Below, piece after piece: positions 30,277-41,000 of a stretch of 64,000 nucleotides of DNA; position 1 is the stretch's first letter; the number at the start of each line of letters is the position of its first letter. Under the pieces are notes generated by a model. The model had not been told where the DNA came from. It saw nothing but the letters and a program-made list of their open reading frames with translations, and made no database searches. Source of the stretch: Rhynchopus sp. YZ270_cl-10 (taxonomy: Eukaryota > Euglenozoa > Diplonemea > Diplonemida > Diplonemidae); assembly GCA_964035575.1 (NCBI GenBank), contig OZ037914.1, positions 692,176 to 756,175 of the forward strand, given 5' to 3'. A program made the translations under genes and the position numbers.

Positions 30277-31355
30277 TTTCGCAAAAGTCTTAGCAGACCT
30301 GCTTGTGCCGTTTCACCAACGCTACAGGATAGGCCACACTTAGCATGTTTTTTTGTTACATTTTTACCCACAAACGTTGATGGTTCCTTTTTGTGACCCA
30401 TGTATAAAAAGAGAAAAACATACTATTTCGCAAAAGAAAACCTACATCTGTCACTATTTTGATGTGGAAACTCAGCAAAGATAATACTTTACGACACCAT
30501 GATAGTTGCAGCAGTGTACGATGTTACTTGGATTTCGCGAAACAGACAAAAACAAAAGCCCTCTCCGTCCCACATTTTCATTTTCATTCTGATGTTTTAC
30601 TTGCAATATAATGTGCACAACCTGCAACCAAACAAACCAAAGGAAACATCGACCATCGATTGGGTTTGGAGGCATCCGCATTCTGTGATGCACAGCTCCA
30701 CGCTGGATGTTGTCGTAAAGCAAAGCACGCAGGCCTGCCTGCTGCGTTACACATATTCTATGTCGCTCGCGATGCCCTGTGCTGGGCTGCAACCTTCGCG
30801 AGTCTCAACGGCTAAACCATGTGTCACACAGTTCTTCACCACAAGACAGAGACAGAGAGAGTACATGATGATACACTAGGGTCAGGACAGGTATTGTTTG
30901 ACAGCTTCGGCTGCATGAAATAGAGATCCGTTATCCAAAACATGCTGATTGCCTCACTTCCTCCTCTGCACGAATGGAATGCAGGAAAGACAGGACAGAA
31001 GAGTGATGAGATTGTATTAATCTTTGTAGGTTGGGATTGACAGCTTCGGCTGATTGAAACTAAAACCAGGAACTAAAATTCAACACACTGACCTGTGTCC
31101 TGTGGCGCAAGCCTCCACACGAAGATCCACCAGAAGACAGAAGGGAAACGAACATGATGATATTTGCACATTTTCATTCTTTGTAGGTTGGGACAACTGA
31201 CTCCCCTTGTGGGACGTGCAGATGCTGCATCAGGATAAAAACATTACCACCTGAACACCTCCACACACCACACCACAACACAAAGGCGGTCCTAGCTAGT
31301 GGAAGCCACCCTCGACCTCTGTGGGGCTTTACCACCCGTTCCGATCTTGCCAAGA
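30277..31355. repeat. Duplicated gene-flank segment, copy 2
   Basis: Matches 1-799 in order and orientation, with one extra block of about 289 bp. ACATGATGATA occurs at both edges of that block (30863-30873 and 31152-31162) and once at the junction in copy 1 (591-601). The extra block has its own internal repeat (GACAGCTTCGGCTG at about 30900 and 31040). Both copies include the C/A-rich sequence and GGCGGTCCTAGCTAGTGGAA that precede a gene. Confidence 0.9.
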
Positions 31356-31395
31356 TCTGCCAGACACACAAGAGAAACGTTCCTGATGAAGCACA

Positions 31396-31584
31396 TTACC
31401 TTTGGCGTACGAGCCTCTGCAAAGAGGTGCTGAATTCCTGCCTCAAATACAACCAAGATCTCTGAGTCGTGAACACCACGACAAGGCAAGACAACAACAC
31501 CTGTGCACTATGATGACAACACTTTTACCTGGCGTATGAGCCCTTTCGGGTGTTGATTATTTATTCCATTCGCAAACCAAGATC
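31396..31584 (+). repeat. Two related about 60-bp stem-loop units upstream of the DJ-1-class gene
   Basis: Unit 1 (31396-31461): TTACCTTTGGCGTACGAGCC, TCTGCAAAGAGGTGCTGAAT, ending ACCAAGATCT. Unit 2 (31525-31584): TTACCTGGCGTATGAGCC, CTTTCGGGTGTTGATT, ending ACCAAGATCT. The middle forms CCTCTGCAAAGAGG in one and CCCTTTCGGG in the other, so the hairpin is kept while its sequence changes. Confidence 0.6.
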
Positions 31585-31711
31585 TGTTCTGATGTGAAGA
31601 CACATCCAATACGCAAACAAACAAACAAACAAGCAAATATATCCCCATTCTCGACTACCCGACACAAAACAGGATCAAGACAAAATCTCACCCACCCACA
31701 CCCACACAAAG

Positions 31712-32428
31712 ATGACTTCTGTTCTGCTTGTTGTGTCGCAGCACACTGACCTGCCTGCAACAAAGGCGGAGCAGAGCAAAGGGACAACACCGCACAAGAC
31801 AGGGTGGTACCTGCCTGAGGTGGCACACCCGTACTACGCGTTCAAGAGGGCAGGGTTCGAGGTGGTGTTTCTGAGCCCGAAGGGTGGGGACGCGTTGTGC
31901 GACGAGAGCAGCCTGGCTGCGTACGCAGAGGACAAGGAGTCGCAGCAGTTCAAGGCGGACGTGATGGACAAGGAGGGGACAAACCTGAAGACTGTGTCGC
32001 TGGCGGAGCTGCCGAAGCCTGCAGCGGAGTACAGCGCCATCTTCTACGCAGGCGGGCACGGGGTGATGTGGGACTTCCCCGACTGCGAGGTGCTGAACAA
32101 GGCTGCGGCTGCGATCTACGAGAAGGGTGGTGTGGTGTCGGCTGTGTGCCACGGACCTGCAGGACTTGTGAACGTGAAGCTGTCGGACGGGACGTACCTT
32201 GTGGACGGGAAGCTTGTGACAGGGTTCACAAACACCGAGGAGGACGCTGTGGAGAAGTCGGAGGTCATGCCGTTCATGCTGGAGACAGTGCTGAAGGAGC
32301 GTGGTGCACGGTTTGTGTCTGTCAAGGACTGGGGTGCACACTCTGCCAGTGACGCTCGTGTTGTCACTGGTCAGAACCCGCAGTCTGCAGGTGTCTGTGC
32401 TGATGCGGTTATCAAGGCACTGCAGTGA
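31712..32428 (+). CDS. DJ-1/PfpI superfamily protein, Hsp31/glyoxalase III class
   Basis: A 238-residue class I glutamine-amidotransferase-like fold. Seen: TGWYLPE with Glu36, the IFYAGGHGVMWDFPD loop (residues 110-124), and the nucleophile elbow SAVCHGPAGL with Cys146-His147. This Glu/Cys/His set is that of Hsp31-type proteins, which convert methylglyoxal to D-lactate without glutathione and act in carbonyl-stress protection. It probably acts in the cytosol; no targeting signal is seen. Codon use is strongly biased to G/C-ending codons, like the cathepsin, suggesting high expression. ATG 31712 follows a C/A-rich leader (CACCCACACCCACACAAAG). Part of its upstream region is shared with the SAMHD1-like gene through the duplicated flank. 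Confidence 0.9.
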   Translation: MTSVLLVVSQHTDLPATKAEQSKGTTPHKTGWYLPEVAHPYYAFKRAGFEVVFLSPKGGDALCDESSLAAYAEDKESQQFKADVMDKEGTNLKTVSLAELPKPAAEYSAIFYAGGHGVMWDFPDCEVLNKAAAAIYEKGGVVSAVCHGPAGLVNVKLSDGTYLVDGKLVTGFTNTEEDAVEKSEVMPFMLETVLKERGARFVSVKDWGAHSASDARVVTGQNPQSAGVCADAVIKALQ

Positions 32429-33056
32429 TGATTCTACTTATTTTTTGTCTTTTCTTCCGTTTGTTTGTTTTGCATTGTGTGCATTGCTCGTTTGCACATT
32501 TGCGTAGTTGGGTGAATGAATAATTCCTGCCAACTTTTATTTGTCTTGATGTTTCTTGACGTGTCTCTTCAGGAGACAATTCATCTTTTTAGCTTTTCTT
32601 TTAATTTGTTTGAAGACTTTGGACGAAACACGTTATGTGTTTTGTTCTTTGTTTTGCTTTTGTTTCCCTTTTCTTCAATGACTGTTGCAGTTCCGCAAAA
32701 AACCAGAAAATTGCACACCAAGACACAGCTTTTGGCATATTCTCGTATTTGCGTTTTACTGCACAGTCCCACAACAGAAGACACTTTTTCTGGTCTTCTG
32801 CGAGTCTTCCACAGCAAGCTCGAATCTGAGTTTGCTTGTAAAGACCTTCTTTCACGTTACCGTTGTTTTGATGCCACCTCGACAGGGCCGTGTTGTGCTC
32901 TTCTCATACATGGTGCAGTCTGACAAAAGAAATCATGCGAAACCCATTTCACCCTGTATCCTTTCCAAACCACACACCACACAAACCCTCTGCAGATAAC
33001 ACATTTATCTTTCAACAAGACACAGCCGACCCACACACCCACACAACCACAACCAC
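32429..33056. other. Intergenic, ending in a C/A-rich leader
   Basis: No gene seen. The end (about 32960-33056) is rich in CACACC words and carries ACATTTATCTTTCAA, a family E motif. A C/A-rich leader directly before the gap suggests that the next gene starts within it. Confidence 0.5.
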
Positions 33057-33256
33057 NNNNNNNNNNNNNNNNNNNNNNNNNNNNNNNNNNNNNNNNNNNN
33101 NNNNNNNNNNNNNNNNNNNNNNNNNNNNNNNNNNNNNNNNNNNNNNNNNNNNNNNNNNNNNNNNNNNNNNNNNNNNNNNNNNNNNNNNNNNNNNNNNNNN
33201 NNNNNNNNNNNNNNNNNNNNNNNNNNNNNNNNNNNNNNNNNNNNNNNNNNNNNNNN
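33057..33256. other. Assembly gap (200 N)
   Basis: Exactly 200 unknown bases, probably a placeholder of unknown true size. It hides the start and N-lobe of the kinase that follows. Confidence 0.99.
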
Positions 33257-33429
33257 GATCGCGAAGGTACACTTTCTCCCCCACACATTTACATTTTTGC
33301 TTCAATTTTTTTCAAATAAACCCCACCAAAGGCTTTCGGTATCTACCCTCCTTTTGTGTCTCAAGAATGCTGTTGAAAGCTGAATTTTACTCTTTTGTGA
33401 TATTTTTCAAACTTTGCTTTGTATTACAG

Positions 33430-34442
33430 GGTGGTGAGTTGTTCGAAAAAATATCGCCGAACAAAGGCATGCCTGAAGAGGACGGGCGACGGTACTTCCA
33501 GCAGCTCATCAGCGCAATGTGGTTCTGTCACGCCAGTGGTGTGGCCCACCGCGACATCAAACCGGAGAACCTCATCCTCTCTGAGACAGGGGTTCTCAAG
33601 GTGACGGACTTCGGACTCAGCAACCTCCAAAAAATTAATGACTCTGGGGCTGTCTCCTCATCTCTGCGGTTAAAGGTATGCACGAAAAATACTGTTTTGG
33701 GGTTGACTACAGGGGTTCCGCTTTCATTGAATCCCATCTGATGTTCTTGAAAAACACATTTTTATTGCAGTATTTTTAGTCTCGACCATCGTTCATTAAG
33801 AGTTGGGTGAAGCGAACAGGAGTGCCTGTAAGGTCGCAACTCTACAGCGGCAGATGGGCCGCCGGCTGACAAGCCTTTGTGTACCGCCCCGTTCGTTCTC
33901 TTACGGTACGGGGAAGTCATTAGGTTTCCTTTTTACATCTTCTGTTGTAAGCCACAGGGTATTTGTGCTTTCATCCGGATGGCTGGCATCGTACAGTGGG
34001 TCAGTTGGAGGTGCCTGCATCAATAACTACAATGTATTTTTTTACATCTTCAAAAATAACCATACACAAACAGACCATCTGCGGGACACCAAACTACGTT
34101 GCACCCGAGGTCATCAGCGACACTACAATGGGCTACAACGGCTTCCAAGCGGATGTGTGGTCGTGCGGGGTGGTGCTGTACCACTTGCTTGCAGGGCATT
34201 TACCCTTCACAGGGACAAGCGTGAAGGAAGTGCTGCAGAAGATTGCGGGGGCCGAACCTGCGGAATGTGAACACATGTCCGAGGGTGCACGGGATCTCAT
34301 CTGCATGCTGCTTACGAAGGATCCCACCCTCCGGCCAAGCATGAAACAGATCATCGAGCATGAATGGTTCAAAGTCGGCTTCGATGCGTCAGAGCTTGAA
34401 GACCGTGTTGAACCTGTTAGCCCTGCCTCGCCTATGATGTAG
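33430..34442 (+). CDS. SNF1/CAMK-type protein kinase, 5' end lost in gap
   Basis: Exons 33430-33675 and 34074-34442 join in phase 0 to give the C-lobe of a CAMK/SNF1-like kinase. Exon 1 shown here begins GGELFEKI (the hinge region of this group) and includes [11 protein letters not shown] and DFGLSN. Exon 2 begins [13 protein letters not shown] and continues with [19 protein letters not shown] and the [11 protein letters not shown] and HEWF motifs that close the domain. The acceptor ATTACAG at 33427 shows there is an earlier exon; its glycine loop and lysine are not in the sequence, and the 33257-33266 bases before GTACAC may be its end. About 30 residues follow the kinase domain, with no NAF, UBA or KA1 domain. 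The class points to calcium, stress or energy signalling, but the partner is unknown. Confidence 0.88.
33676..34073 (+). other. Kinase intron carrying a long family F repeat
   Basis: Donor GTATGCACG and acceptor ACAAACAG. The copy at 33834-34032 fills half of this 398-bp intron and closely matches intergenic 23906-24098. Confidence 0.88.
33834..34032 (+). repeat. Long family F repeat, intronic copy
   Basis: Shares AACTCTACAGCGGCAGATGG, CATTAGGTTTCCTTTTT and the CATCCGGATGGCTGGCATCG block with 23906-24098; it lies in the sense orientation of the host gene. Confidence 0.85.
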
Positions 34443-34900
34443 TGTGTGTATGGTGATATGTGATCCGTCTGTGATCAGTCTGTCTAGGGGAAAGTTAGGT
34501 TTGAATTTTTTTTTGAAAAAGAAAACTAAAGTTGCAAATTCTTGAGTGAGAGATTGTTTATCTGAATATTTGGATCTGCCACGCCGGTTACGGTGTTGTC
34601 AGCGCTATGAGGATGTCCATGTAAAGCCCTAAAAGAGGGTGTTTTTTTTTATAAAGATGTCAGTCTCTGTGAGTCCTTATCGTTTTTAAAAATCTGTCTT
34701 TTTTTTTTTGGATTTTTTTTCTGAAAGCAAAATAAATCCAAAAAAAGGGCGATCTAAGTTTATCCTAATTAAGCTAGCTTGCCATTATAAAATATCGATT
34801 TGTTCGGTAAAACCACTGCAAAAAAAAAGGGGGGTCTTTTCTGCAGTACACACCCGATCTTAGGATGTATGTCAGCGAGAGAAAAAAAAGAAACAAACAA

Positions 34901-34964
34901 AGTGGAGATTGCACAACTGTGGCAACACAATTGAGGCAACTATCACTACTCCAACAATTTATCA
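34901..34964. repeat. Family M relative
   Basis: GTGGAGATTGCACAACTGTG, GCAACACAATTGAGGCAACT, ATCACTACTCCAACAATTTA; close to 28446-28508 and sharing CTACTCCAACAA with 19287-19334. Confidence 0.65.
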
Positions 34965-35870
34965 AAAAAAGCAAAAAACAAAACAAAAAAAAGCAAAAAA
35001 AGGGATACAGCTTAAGGCAAATGCAGCCCAGCGTTCTTTAGTTTTGGATTGATCAACTAATGCCTTTACTGAGAAAAGACTGGCGGGGGAGGGAGGGGGG
35101 GAAAAAACGTAATTCTTTTTGCCTCGTTGCCTGGGGGATGCTCGCTCTTCCGGTCAAGGATGACAGGATGAAAAAAGGGGGTGGGAGAGGGGAGGGGAGC
35201 AGGCTTTTATCGACACTCCCCAAAATTTTTTCAAAATAAAAATAAAATAAAAACATTTGTCCCCCGTTTTTGTTGTATTTGTTTACTTACTATTTTTTTG
35301 GTGGTGGAAACCCCACAAAAAGAACATAGCAAAAAAATTGAGAAAAAAAGCTGACAAAAATAACAGAGGCGGAACGAGTGACTATGGGGTGATTGGGTGG
35401 TGGGAGAGGGTCAACGAGCGGGGTGTGTGTGTGTGTGTAGTTTGTTTGTTTTAGTATGTCTGAGGGTTTGGAGTGCTTGAGGCTTATTCTCCTTTCGAAA
35501 AAGGATTTTTTTTTTTTCTGTCAGGGCTTAGGTTGCCTTCACCAATATTTCTCTTTTTTTTTTTTTACTTTGTTTTTTTTTTTGAAGATGTGAACGAGAG
35601 GCAGACTCTTCTAATTTTTCTTCCAAGATGACGAAAACACAAAAGGCTTCGTCAGATTTAAAAAAAAAAAGAATTTTCTTTTCTTCTTGCACTCCTCCTC
35701 CTCCTCTCCCCCCCCTACCTTCCCCCCCGCCCTTTCTTTCTTCTCCCGAAAGTTCTGGTTTTGCTCTGTTACTGTTTGGGTCATCAGCCCCCTTTCTCCC
35801 TTGCCGTTCCCTCCTCCCTTCCAACTCTTTACAAACGCACAAACGTCTTCCCCCACCCCCCACCACCACA

Positions 35871-35983
35871 GCTGAGAATAAGCCGGGTCCCCGGTCCCTG
35901 GGTCTTGGTACTGGTCCCAGTCCCAGTCCGGCTGAGAATAACCGAGTTCCCAGTCCCTGGGTCCCCGAGGTCTTATTCTCAGC
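35871..35983. mobile_element. Small TIR element, GCTGAGAATAAG ends, copy 1
   Basis: Ends GCTGAGAATAAG and CTTATTCTCAGC. The interior is G/C-rich with GGTCCCTGGG-type words and a second internal GCTGAGAATAAC. The other copy is 60211-60444. No clear target-site duplication. Confidence 0.75.
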
Positions 35984-36120
35984 TTGTGCCCCCTATCCCA
36001 CCCCTCGCATTGTTTATTGCGTGCCCTGGCCAGATGTGCGCCGTACATATTCCCCAACTAGGAAAGGGTTCTCGAGTGCACCGCTGTAGCACACCTCTCC
36101 CTCCTTGATGAATGGTGATC

Positions 36121-36221
36121 GCTGTATTGTGATAACCGCCTCATAATACATAATACACATCGCAATACAGCTGTATTGTGTGTATTTATGTATTGTGATT
36201 GGGCAGTTATCACAATACAGC
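36121..36221. repeat. TATTGTGAT fold-back element, copy 1
   Basis: GCTGTATTGTGATAACCGCC pairs with GGGCAGTTATCACAATACAG plus C; the interior is itself an inverted repeat of AATACA words. The end motif TATTGTGAT/ATCACAATA is shared with 47130-47250. Confidence 0.8.
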
Positions 36222-36369
36222 TATTACTGGTGGAGGGCTGAATGGTGTATTTTTTCTTTTCTTTTCTAAAATGCATGTTTTTACGTAACGGAACCCACTC
36301 CAGTGTACAGCGTATCGTATAAGAAAAAAATAGCATATGTGGGGTGAAATTAGCATGTTTCCTTTCCTC

Positions 36370-36805
36370 CATAGATGGTAGTCTGGCAGAGTCTGGCAGA
36401 GTCTGGCAGACTTTTTTTTGGAACTTCCCAGACTTTAAAAAGCAAAAAAAAAGTCTGGCAGACTAAAAAAAAAGTCTGGCGAGAAAAAAAAAGTCTGGCG
36501 AAAAGTCTGGCGAGAAAAAAAAAAGTCTGGCGAAAAGTCTGGCGAGAAAAAAAAAGTCTGGCAAAGTCTGGCAGACTTTTCAAAAATCTGGAGTCTGCCA
36601 GACTTTGCCAGACTTTTTTTTTCTCTCGCCAGACTTTTCACCAGACTTTTTTTTCTCGCCAGACTTTTCGCCAGACTTTTTTTTAGTCTGGCAGACTCTG
36701 CCAGACTAAAAAAAAGTCTGGCGAAAAGTCTGGCGAGAAAAAAAAGTCTGGCAGACTCCAGATTTTTTGAAAAGTCTGCCAGACTCTGCCAGACTACCAT
36801 CTATG
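36370..36805. mobile_element. 436-bp palindromic element of AGTCTGGC units with 6-bp target duplication
   Basis: Ends CATAGATGGTAGTCTGGCAG and CTGCCAGACTACCATCTATG are exact inverted repeats, and TTCCTC stands directly outside both ends (36364-36369 and 36806-36811). The whole inside is built from AGTCTGGC, GAAAAGTCTGGCGAG and A-runs, first in one then the other orientation. Its Lys/Arg-rich frames on both strands are products of the repeat. Confidence 0.85.
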
Positions 36806-37713
36806 TTCCTCTTCAGGGAAACTGTCTCCACAAAAAAAAGAAAAATTTGCCTTCAATCTTTTATGATTATTTTAAGATTGCCAAAAACGAGAAAAAATGC
36901 GAAAACAGAGACCCCGGGATTTTTATCAACCACAACAAAAAAGAAGAAGAAGAAGAACAACAGCAATATATAAAAAAATAGCAATCCAAAAACAACAACA
37001 AAAAAAAAAAAAATTGTAAAGTGTCAGAACAGAGTTTCCTAAGCCGTCTCTCATCTCTGCCACACTCTCTTCGGGAGGAAGTGTTGGCTGTATGAAGAGT
37101 TGTTTGTAGATGAACCCTTTTTTGGGATGATTTTCGAGTAGAACCCCATATTAGGTTGTTTGCTTCGTCTATAGGCAAAAAAAAAGTAAAAAAGCAAAAA
37201 AAAGAACAAAAAAACGTTACAGATACTTACCAAAAATGGTAAGTATTTAGGCGGCTGTCGGCACAAAAAAGAGAAGAAAAAAATCAGTGTGGGCTACTTT
37301 GCGTCTCCATACTGTCATTTTTTTAATACCAAAAAAAAAAAAATAGCTATTTTTTAAAAAGCGGGACGAGCTGGGCTTGCCAACAAAAAAAGGTACAATT
37401 ATGAAAACCAAAACTAAGATACAATTTCCCCCCACACCCCTCTCTCCCTCTTCTCTCCAAAAAAAAATTTTTAATACCTCTTTCTCTCCCTCCTCCTCCT
37501 CCTCCCTCCCCAACCATTCACTTACAAAGCTACTACAATGAAATGCAATACAACACAAAACAGAGTACCAGTTGTTGTGCACGTTTAGGAAAGGAAAACT
37601 TTCTATTAAGCCCGCCGACTCTGTTTTTCTTGGAGCTGTTCCAGGACCGTACATAGCTCCGTTCCCTAATAGGCATGGTAAAAAAAAAGTGTTCAAAAAA
37701 CAAAAACAAAAAT

Positions 37714-37826
37714 GGTGCTTTCGGAAGTCGGTCAATGACCTGTCGGCGACCTGTCAATATCAGGGGGGGGTGTGTATAAAGTCCCTGTGTCAGCGACCTG
37801 TCAATATCGACCCCTCACGGAGCACC
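37714..37826. repeat. GGTGCT/AGCACC element (family L), copy 2
   Basis: Reverse orientation to 5845-5899. CGACCTGTCAATATC is present twice, with a GGGGGGGGTGTGTATAAAGT insert between the copies, so this copy contains an internal duplication. Confidence 0.7.
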
Positions 37827-38005
37827 AAAAAACAAACTTTCAATCCCCCCAACCATTCCACAACCTCCCAGAATACACAAAGGGAACTTTCCCTTTCCCC
37901 CTCCTACCCCCTACCCCCATACCCTCTCAGTTTCTCCCTCATGAGAGGGTATTGATATCCTTTTTAAATTGTCTGTAGTTTGAATTTGGAGAAAAAAATT
38001 GTCAA

Positions 38006-41000
38006 ATGGCTGCAAGCGAAGATGATGTTGTTGCGTTGCAAGAGGCCCTCCGTGTCTCTCGCGAGGAAACGGTCAAGGCGAAGGACAAAATGAAAACTTG
38101 GAAGACGAAGATGCAGGAAATTGTTGAAAAAGAGCGTGCGGAAATCCTTGAATTGCGGGCTTTTAAGGAGGCCTGTGAGAATAATACAGACGACGGCTGC
38201 TCTGAAAAGGACGCTATTATTGAATCTCTTGAAGCTAAGGTGCAGAAAACACGCCAAAAAGCGACAGAATTTGTTGACGACGCGAAGAAACGGATATCCG
38301 AAAATGAAGCACGCTTTACTGAACATCAGACCCGCCTTGAAGCGCAAATCACCAGTCTTGTACAACAGCTTGCCGACGTTGAGGTGGGGCATTCCTCTGA
38401 GACGGAGACCCTCCGTGAACAGCTTTCTGCTGCAGAAGCTGCGTCAGCTGCATCAGGATCGCAGGCGGTACAGGATATGGTACTGCAGGTAGACACCCTT
38501 GAAGGAATCATCAAATCCATGGAAGCGGAGAAGGGGGATCAACTGCTGCTGCAGGAGAGCACCGCCGCCACATTGCGAGCGGTCAACGCAGACGTCGAGG
38601 CACGGCAGGCAGAGATACTACAGCTGCAAAACGACAAGACAGAGGTGGATAAAGCACTTCTCTGTGCAGAGGAGACCGCCACCGAGCAGGCAGAGCGGGT
38701 ACGGTGGTTGGAGGCAGAAGTAGACAGGGTGGCGCTCGAAAAGCATTCTGAGGAGGAGCAGAGGGAAGGTGCCCTGCAGGCTGCGCTGCGTGAACGCACA
38801 GAAGAGGTAGATGGTCTACGGGTACAGCTTGCAGAGGCGCAGACGGGGTTGGGTGAGGCAGCGGCCCTGCGGGAGAAGGTGGCAGAGTTGACTGTGCAGT
38901 GCGAAGAGGCGGCTGGGTTGGTAGCGATGCAAGCGGGAGAGGGGGAGTTGGCAGTGGAGGACAGAGACAGCAAAGCTGAAGAGCTTGCCCTGCAAACAGA
39001 GCGCACGGTTGTTCTCGAAGCTGCGGTTGCAGAGCTGGAGGGGAGGCTTGCTGAGTACACCTCCGCCTCGTCAGAGCAGTGCACGGCGCTAGAGGCACTC
39101 CGAGTAGAGCTTGCAGAAGTGGCGCAAGATAGGGACAGCCACGTGGAAAATCTCACCATACAAAAAGATCGTACAGCCACCCTTGAAGCTGCCGTCATGG
39201 AGCTAGAGGGGAGGTGTGCTGAGCACACCACAGCCACCGACTCTGAGCAGGACATATTGGAGGTGTTGCGCAATGAGTTGGCGGGGGTGACGCAGGACAG
39301 AGACTCCCAGATGGAGGAGCTCACTGCACAGACAGAGCGTGCGGATACACTCGAGGCTGTTGTTGCAGAGCTTGAAGGGAGGCTTGCTTCGACAGAGCAG
39401 GACACTGCGCTGGAGGCACTGCGTGTGGAGCTGGCAGAGGTGATTGGGGAGAGAGACACTCACGCGGAAAACCTCGCGTTGCAAATTGAGCGTACGGTCG
39501 CCCTCGAGGCCACTGCTGCAGCGACGCACACCACCCACGTCGACACCGTGGCTGCGCTTGAGGGCAGGCTTGCTGAGGTGGCAGAGCACACCACAGCCAC
39601 CGACTCTGCAGAGCAGGACACTGCACTGGAGGCACTGCGCACAGAGCTGGCTGAAATGACGCAGGACAGAGACACCCAGATGGAGGAGCTCACTGCACAG
39701 ACAGAACGCACAGCCACGCTCGAAGTTGCTATCACTGATCTTGAGACACGACTTGCCTCGACAGAGCAGGTCACTGCACTGGAGGCACTGCGCAATGAGT
39801 TGGCAGAAGTGACGCAGGACAGAGACACCCAGATGGGAGAGCTCACTGCACAGACAGAACGCACAGCCACACTTGAAGCTGCTGTCACTGATCTTGAGGG
39901 CAGACTTGCTTCCACCTCTACCTCGTCCACGGAGCAGGACATCGCGCTGGACGCACTGCGCACGGAGCTTGCTGAAATGACACAAGACAGAGACACCCAG
40001 CTGGAACACCTCAGCACACAGACAGAACGCACAACCACACTCGAAGCTGCTGTTACAGAACTTGAGACGCGACTTGCCTCTTCCGCCACCTCTACCTCCG
40101 AGGACACACTGGAGGCACTACGTACTGAACTTGCTGAAATGACACAAGACAGAGACACCCAGCTGGAACACCTCAGCACACAGACAGAACGCACAACCAC
40201 ACTTGAAGCTGCTATCACTGATCTTGAGACGCGACTTGCCTCGACAGAGCAGGACACTGCACTGGAGGCACTGCGCAATGAGTTGGCAGAAGTGACGCAG
40301 GACAGAGACACCCAGCTGGAACACCTCAGCACACAGACAGAACGCACAACCACACTCGAAGCTGCTGTCACTGATCTTGAGGGCAGACTTGCCTCCACCT
40401 CTACCTCTGAACAGGACGCATTGGAGACACTGCGCACGGAGCTGGCTGAGGTGACCGCGGATAGAGACAGCCGCGTGGCGGAGTTGACTGCGAAGGTTGC
40501 ACGGGTGAAGGAGAAGGCGACACGCTTCCTTGGGGAGCACACTGAGGAGCACGCGAGTGTGTTGGTGCAGGAGGCGCAGAAGAGGAAGGAGATGCAGGAC
40601 ATGGTCGACAACCTGCAGGCGATTGCGCAGGAGAAGACGGAGCAGGCGGAGACACTGCAGGCATCACGCGACGCGATCACGGCGGAGGTGGAGGAGAAGC
40701 GTCTGCTGTGTGCTGAAGTGTCGCAGTCCATTGAGACACTGCAGGCCACTATCCAGGACCTCAAGGCACAGAACGCGGCGCTGACCAACGAGGTGGCGGA
40801 CCACGAGCGTGATGCCGCCGACCACCTTGCAGCGCATCACCGCGAACGCACGACGCTGTCCGAGGAGCTCCGTGCTACACACGAAGAGCTGGCTGCACAC
40901 CAAGCAGAACAGCTCCGCTTCAAAAAGGTCAACAAATCCGCCCTTCTCCTCCGCGATCAGCAGCTCAGCGCTGCGAAGGTATGTGCATTTTAGCAGTTGT

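Larger units (their letters stand above)
34443..38005. other. Intergenic with several fold-back elements
   Basis: No gene supported. It holds a family M relative (34901-34964), a GCTGAGAATAAG element (35871-35983), a TATTGTGAT hairpin (36121-36221), the palindromic element 36370-36805 and a GGTGCT element (37714-37826). GTTTCCTAAGC... and CTCTGCCACACTCT near 37033 recur near 51566. 37831-38005 is a C-rich leader. Confidence 0.6.

Noticed and set aside
33057-33256. Frames reading through the N gap
   Set aside because: Unknown bases cannot be translated; the kinase start is left undefined.
36121-36221. Rho-independent-type terminators or CRISPR-like repeats among the hairpins
   Set aside because: The gene content is eukaryotic; hairpins are dispersed with unequal spacing and there are no unique spacers of constant length.
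36375-36800. Lys/Arg/Trp-rich frames on both strands
   Set aside because: Direct translation of the AGTCTGGC palindromic element; identical words in both strands.
38539-40788. Long minus-strand frames across the golgin repeats
   Set aside because: Ser/Val-rich products of the biased, repeated coiled-coil sequence on the other strand.
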